Below, piece after piece: positions 58,400 to 64,000 of a stretch of 64,000 nt of DNA. A program made the position numbers and the translations under genes. The first letter of the stretch is position 1; each line of letters starts with the position of its first letter. This DNA comes from Sapria himalayana (taxonomy: Eukaryota > Streptophyta > Magnoliopsida > Malpighiales > Rafflesiaceae). The notes beneath the pieces were generated by a model. It did not search any database. It saw only the letters and a program-made list of their open reading frames with translations, and was not told the DNA's origin. Location: positions 2,459,830-2,523,829 of the forward strand of contig JAREIK010017918.1 in assembly GCA_029783825.1 (NCBI GenBank), read 5' to 3'.

Positions 58400-60360
58400 T
58401 TTAGTCCAAAGGATCAAAAGTTCATTGTTAACACTAATGCTTGATCCTAGAAGAATACTATATAACAAGCCACAAACTCATAAGAATGATTATTTTAAAA
58501 GAATTGAGAGGAGATAAACTAGCCCAAACTCTTTCAATACTTGTAATACAAGAAGAAACACAAGGTAATTTTCCAGACTACTCATTCCTTCATCATAATA
58601 GGAGAATTGTTAATGTTGATGTTGATTTGGACCTTATAAACTTAGCATTGACATGTTAGTTGTACAATTAGAGGGCGATGATCATAATGGTTCACAAGGA
58701 TTTATATTTGTACATTATGCCACTAAAACTATACAATTGAGAAGAGTGTTTCATCATTGTGAAAGGAATATTCATCGACCTATAAGGTATACATTTTTAG
58801 GAGAGTCTTATGATAGAATCCCTAATGAGGTAGATATTGATCCCAATTATTAGGATGAAGTACTTAGGAATAAAGATGTAGAACTTTGGCAAAAGGCTAA
58901 GAAATCAAAGATGCAATCCATACACTTTAATCATGTCTATGATAATATGGAACTACCTAAAGAGATAAAACCCATCAAGTATAGATGGATCTATAAGAAA
59001 AAGAGATGAATGTATAGTAATATTGAGATTTATAGGACTAAACTTATTGCAAAATACCTAACTCAAAAGAGGGGATCGATTATGAGGAAATCATTTTGCC
59101 AGTAGCAATGCTGAAATCTATTTAGATTCTCTTATCCATTGCGATTCGTTATGACTATGAGAGTTGACATATGGACGTAAAGACTACATTTTTAAATAGA
59201 CATCTTGAAGAGTATATTTAAATGATATAACTTGATGGTATCATAGAAAATGACCAAGAGCACATATTGTGTAAATTAAAGAAGTTTATTTATGGACTAA
59301 AATAAATATTTATATCTTGCAATACTCATTTTGATTAAGTCATTAAATCTTATTACTTCGATCGGTGTTGAGATGAGTATTGTGTGTATAAAAAGCATAG
59401 TGGTATTATGGTGATATTTTTTGTATTATACATTGATGATATATTACTCATTAGAAATGATAAGAGTTTATTGTCTTCAATCAAGATTTTGTTATCCAGT
59501 CAATTCAATATGACAAACATAGAAGAAGCCGTTCACATTCTTATGATTAAACTTTTGCTAGATCGTAAGAGAATAATATTGGGCTTGTATTAAGCTATTT
59601 ATATTAATTAAATATTGACTCATTTAGCATGTAAGATTCCAAGAAAGGTTTTCTTCTTTTTAAATATGGAATCACTCTATCAAAATATCATTATCCCAAT
59701 ACACCTAACAAGATATAGAAAATGAAAGTGATTCCTCATGCATTTGTAATAGGAAGTCTAATGTATGTAATACCTTGCACTTTTTATATGGTTTGTGATA
59801 AGCATGGTTAGTATATATCAATTTAACCCATGACAAGAATCTTGGACAATCATAAACACATAATCATCCCTAAAAAGGATTAGGGATTATATGTTGGTAT
59901 ACCAAGTAGACAATTTTGTACCTATTGGGTATACAGACTCAGATTTCTAATTAGATAAGAATTTGAAAAAGTTCGCCTCCAATTGTGTGTTTACCCTAAA
60001 GAATGGAGCTATAAGTTAGCTAAGTATCAAGCAATCGTGTATTGATGATTCCACCATGAAGGTCGACTATGTGACAGCCTCATAGGAATCCAAGGAGGCT
60101 GTATGGCTTAGAAATTTTCTGACAGATCTAAGGATATTGTGATAATAGTGGGCTAGTTGCTACTTCGAATGAACATAGAAACCATAAGAAGACAAAATAT
60201 ATTGGGTGTAAATATCATCTAAAAAAGATATTATGACCAAAGGAGATAAAGTGGTGATCAAAGTAGTATCAATGGATAATATGATGGATCCTTTTATGAA
60301 AGGTTTATTAGCAAGAACCTATGAAAGACATGTATAAGGTAATGAAAGTAAGATATGTGA
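58400..60360 (+). pseudogene. Copia reverse transcriptase and RNase H remnant (F)
   Basis: Linker frames lie at 58441-58860 (RRSNRVSH-like region turned to HCERNIHRPIRY). Reverse transcriptase begins near 58880 (ELWQKAKKSKMQSI). The frame at 59384-59593 reads IMVIFFVLYIDDILLIRNDK, with the catalytic YIDD intact, then FNMTNIEEAVHILMIKLLLD. RNase H (59900-60350) gives YTDSDF, FTLKNGAIS, DDSTMKVDYVTAS (for DSTTEAEYIAAS, catalytic Glu lost) and KEAVWLRNFLTDL. Stops and frameshifts throughout. Confidence 0.8.
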
Positions 60361-60375
60361 CAACATGATTTTAAG

Positions 60376-60389
60376 TCTAAATAGGAGAT
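60376..60389 (+). other. Polypurine tract of element F
   Basis: TCTAAATAGGAGAT lies directly before TGTTGGAAC of the 3' LTR. It is a weak tract but in the right place. Confidence 0.6.
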
Positions 60390-61416
60390 TGTTGGAACTA
60401 TTTTAGACTGAAAGTTATTTTTTATTGCTTTTTCCTTTTGTTATTGTTTGGATTCATTTTGATTTTTTTTAATTGCAATGAACTGAAATTGTGTTTAAAA
60501 TAAAAAATATATACATCCTTTATTCTACATAGTAGATGCTTTAGTTCAGAGTTCAACTTACATATAGAAGATTGAATTATCATTTCTTATAGAATATAAG
60601 TTTATTGTTCATAATCTAGATAGAGTTGGATACTCTATTGGTAAGATTATAGCACAAGATTTGTAGGTTTATCTTGTCTATGAGGAATGATAAAATTCTT
60701 ACTTCTTGTGTTAGTGCACTTATGTGTATTAAACAAGACCAAAGAGATGTAATTATTTTATACTAACATTAAAATAAATGTAGACTATCATTATTACAAA
60801 CCCTATTACTATATCTTGATATAATTGAAAATCATGTATACTTGTTAATAATTATTTTAACTCATAAAGGGTAAGATTTATAATTAGATCAATATACCAA
60901 GTGAGTTGGATAACTTTATCAATTATATGGTGTATATTAATTATTGATGAAATTCATATCCTATAAAATAAATTGATAATTACCCCCTTGAGGATGCTTA
61001 TAAGCTTTGATATCATCACACCCGATAGGTGAATTTTGATATGGTATATTAAATAAGTTAAGTGAAAGGTCTCGAGGTAACATATAAAAGATTGATTGAA
61101 TTGATTTATCAATAATTTAATTCAATTAATAAGCATCTATAATCTTAATATGTAGAGTTGAATAAATATTGAATAATAAAGGGAATGAGTTGTTTAAAAT
61201 AAGTGAGAAAATACAATTATAATTTTATAATGGTATGAATTATAATAAATATGAATTTTGATATATATAATTCACATTAGGAGCCCATAATCTTATCCAT
61301 CCTAGGGTTTATTCCATAGCCTAATCAAATGTCATAAGAAATATATGAGTTATAATTTTAAATTATATCAAATTATTTATTTGATATAATTTAAAATTAA
61401 TTTTAATAAATTGATA

Positions 61417-61449
<33 letters not shown>

Positions 61450-61786
61450 AAATAAATTAAATCTTTAATATAATTTAAATAAATAATAATGAGACATATC
61501 CATTACTTTGTAAAGTGATGTGACATGTCTTTTATTTAATATTTTTTTATTAATTACATTTTAAAAATATTGGCAAAAGATGCACAACACATGACTATTG
61601 TGCATCTTCTTCCTCATGATGATGGAGGAGAGAGAGAGACTTGAGAAATGGTTTTAACTTACTATGACACCACAAATAGTTAAGATATGCACTAAATGAT
61701 TGCATTCTGAACTTCATCTCAGATGATAAAATGTAAAACAAATGTATTTATACGCAATATCACCGAATTTATTTTTAACTATAACA
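60390..61786 (+). repeat. 3' LTR of element F (1397 bp)
   Basis: Colinear with the 5' LTR from TGTTGGAAC to CTATAACA. It holds TA runs at 61421-61449. It also resembles the LTR fragments K. Confidence 0.85.
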
Positions 61787-62560
61787 AAACATACATGAGT
61801 AGTAAGTGCATTAAATATCTTTTTCTTCAAAGACTCCAAATAGGTCATGTAGTTCCTCTTCTAATGGTCATCCTTACCATAGTGAAAACAAGTTCCTTTG
61901 GGGTTGTATCTTTAGCCTTCTTTTTGCCATACCTCCCTTAATCATAGTGGATTTCTTCATCTCGTTTTTATTTTTTTTTTTAGAACTTGAAGATTCCACA
62001 AGCATAATTGACTTACCTCATTTCTTAAAGAAGGTTCAACTATCTTGAGCATATTGATAAGCTTGGGAAATAGTAGATGTAATGATATTCATCTTATAGT
62101 TAAGCACAAAATGTGCAAAACTAATAGGTAAATTGGTTAGAAATAAGTTGATATTTAATTCATGCCCCATTACAAATCTCAATTATCTCAGCCTTTTGAA
62201 ATTAGTCATTTAAGAATGAAAAAGAAACTTAGAGAGGCTTCTAACCTTTCATATCTAGATTGCTCATCAAAAAGCTTTCTTAGTTGATATATTATGTGTT
62301 GGCATATATAGTAGCTTCATGTAGCTCATGGAGTTTAAGTAACATAAATGCTAGCATGATACATCTCGCTAGTTCATTATCATCCAGATACTTCTGATAT
62401 GCCCTTTGAATCTCTTCATAAGTATAAGCATCAACGGACTAGGGAACTGACTCATCTAGGATATAGGCTAGTTTTTCCACTTTGAGAATCATTCTCAAGT
62501 TTCTAAGCCAATCTAGGAAGTATGACCCTATCAATATATTTGTATCCAATATAGATCTTA
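61787..62560 (-). pseudogene. Copia gag remnant (I)
   Basis: The minus strand carries gag of element I. The zinc region lies at about 61840-61960, colinear with 3700-3830 of A (CTCTTCTAATGGTCATCC against CTCTTCTAATGACCAGG). The capsid-like part runs from about 62030 to 62560. It has no open frame and the start is not exact. The plus-strand frame at 61723-61941 is an artefact. Confidence 0.65.
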
Positions 62561-64000
62561 GGTTCATATTTGATGACCTAGTGTTTGATTCTATCAACTT
62601 AGAATACTACATATTTAGTAATTTTATTAGATTGCACATAAAATATTGATTATTACATCTTTAATAAATGAATTATGGCTTCCACTATTTTTTTTATGAA
62701 TTCATAGCCCTATAAACTTGAGAGAACCTATATGGAATTTCTCATAGTAGGATGATGTCTAATATTACTAAGAATGACCTTGGGTTTACTCAACAAGCCA
62801 CTTTGGGTCAAAAGGTAGGTATCATACTTACCAATTGTATCAACATGTAATTATTAAATTAGTATTATTAAACAATTTGATGTATGTATTATCATTAGTT
62901 TGTCAACTCCTTTATATATCTCATATGTACACCACCAAGCTCCATTTCCAAGCCCATTGTCATTGGGTTTACCCAAGACACCATTGTTTTCAGTTAAACC
63001 TGACCCATTAATCCAAAAAACATGTTTCATGGTTTGAACATATTCTTGTAGAGGTAGGTTGCTTGGGATTACCCAACAACCCAATTATAAAAGAATTATT
63101 GTCCTTTCATATAATGATATAATTTTAATTTATTATAGTTTATTCAGAGTTTTCTTATTAAGTCTCATCATTTTATTAATCTTATTAATATTGATAAGCA
63201 TGTGTCCATCACCATTCATCACAAGAATCATATGAAGATAGTTTCAAAACTTCACGGTATGGCAATGGACTTTTCTAATGTCAATTATTCTAGTCATGAA
63301 GGAACTGACTAGGTCATACCTAGCACATGCATGAATTACAACCATTTCAACTTAAATCAAATTTACAAATGGGATTTCCTTCATGGTGTCTCATTATTGT
63401 TCATTTGTTTCTTCAATTCCTTAGTCCTATGTAAACTAATTACATATTTCTTAAAGAATACCTCAAGTTACATTTGAGGGAAATCAAGATGAGAAGAGAA
63501 TATATAGAGAGATTAAGAGAGAAGCAAAGATATGCAAGCCCTATTTTTCATCAAACAAATATGCAAATACATAATCATATTGTGCTTAGTCCATAATCAA
63601 CCATCATGCTTATTCCATATGTCCTTTGAGATGCATCTTATGCAATACAAACATAAATAATAAAAAAACAGCAATTTAGATTTCAACAATATTGTCTTAA
63701 ATCCAAAATAAGCCCGATCAAACACTTGTAATAAATTTTTTTAGTTTGAGCATATTGGTTTAATTAGAACAACCAAAACTCAATCTAGGGTTTCTAAAAC
63801 CAAGATTTCAAAAACATTCATATATAAAAAATATACTTGATGATTTGAATCATATTCAAACCTTTTCTCTCAGTCATCATTCAAATGATGAAAACTATCA
63901 AGATCAATTTTATATTAAGACAATAAATTTTCTATCTCTAGAATTTCATTTTCAATATCCATTCAACTAGTAGATTTTGGATGAATCCAAAGATGCCCGA
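62561..64000 (-). other. Leader of element I
   Basis: AT-rich and without credible genes; the frame at 62854-63084 has no recognisable features. 62805-62860 resembles 4660-4700 of A (AGGTA...CTTACCAATT..AT..CATGTAAT), which supports the same family. No primer-binding site or LTR edge could be recognised before the window ends. Confidence 0.5.

Larger units (their letters stand above)
52565..61786 (+). mobile_element. Ty1/Copia element F with two nested insertions
   Basis: A plus-strand Copia: 5' LTR 52565-54353 (interrupted by G1), primer-binding-like site, leader (interrupted by G2), gag, protease, integrase, reverse transcriptase, RNase H, polypurine tract, 3' LTR 60390-61786. LTR copies are clearly colinear but diverged. 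All coding domains are broken. It interrupts element I near its gag/protease border. The flanking 5-mers (AGATA and AAACA) do not match, so the target duplication has decayed or the edge is a few bases off. Confidence 0.88.
39212..64000 (-). mobile_element. Ty1/Copia element I, split by J, hAT and F
   Basis: An old minus-strand Copia of the A family group in four pieces: 39212-41478 (polypurine tract, RNase H, reverse transcriptase, integrase), 47756-47833 and 52160-52564 (HHCC/protease region), and 61787-64000 (gag and leader). Joined in order, the pieces follow element A without a gap larger than a few bases, and two of the three gaps carry exact target duplications. The 5' LTR lies beyond the window or at its end. 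All frames are broken. Confidence 0.8.

Noticed and set aside
52560..61791. Target duplication for element F
   Set aside because: The flanking 5-mers AGATA and AAACA agree at only three positions, so no duplication is claimed.

Overview
This window is repeat-rich intergenic DNA of a flowering plant. The evidence is plant-type Ty1/Copia polyprotein remnants, a Ty3/Gypsy element of the Athila type, a RICESLEEPER-like hAT transposase and initiator-tRNA-Met primer-binding sites. The species cannot be told from the sequence. I found no credible host gene, rRNA, tRNA or CRISPR array; nearly all 64 kb is explained by transposable elements nested in one another, and most long reading frames are pieces of these elements or artefacts of simple repeats and LTRs.

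Layout. 1-7939: a decayed minus-strand Copia element (A) with about 1.66-kb LTRs, the left one cut by the window edge. It sits inside an older minus-strand Copia (B, 7940-about 10930). 10931-12040: AT-rich repeats and long CA/TG microsatellites. About 12041-24520: another decayed minus-strand Copia (C) of the A type, opened by a young plus-strand Copia at 12855-18375. That young element has 757/755-bp LTRs that are almost identical, a perfect TATAT target duplication, primer-binding site, polypurine tract and long gag and pol frames. 24521-25528: unassigned AT-rich DNA with a 177-bp tandem duplication. 25529-26245: a foldback element with arms of about 230 bp. About 26246-30678: decayed minus-strand Copia D with 315-bp LTRs, the left one truncated. 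30679-about 32790: unassigned. 33447-38249: plus-strand Copia E with 129-bp LTRs and ATTTA target duplications, inserted in an older F-type LTR (K).

39212-64000 is best read as one old minus-strand Copia (I, A type) split into four pieces by three independent insertions. These are an Athila element J (41479-47755, target duplication ATAAT), an hAT transposon (47834-52159, exact 8-bp duplication TGATAATG), and a plus-strand Copia F (52565-61786). The hAT carries a 481-bp non-autonomous relative in inverse orientation (50707-51187, 7/8-bp duplication). F carries two solo-LTR-like insertions of one family (G1, duplication CATGT; G2, duplication AATAT). Putting I back together from its pieces gives the same domain order as element A, which supports the reconstruction.

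Nothing here works as a cellular pathway. The only element that looks recently mobile is the Copia at 12855-18375, and its gag and pol lie in different frames. Everything else has stops, frameshifts and deletions. Its GC-richer body against the AT-rich surroundings, and CpG-to-TpG/CpA decay in the old elements, fit long-term methylation-driven ageing of silenced transposons (inference).
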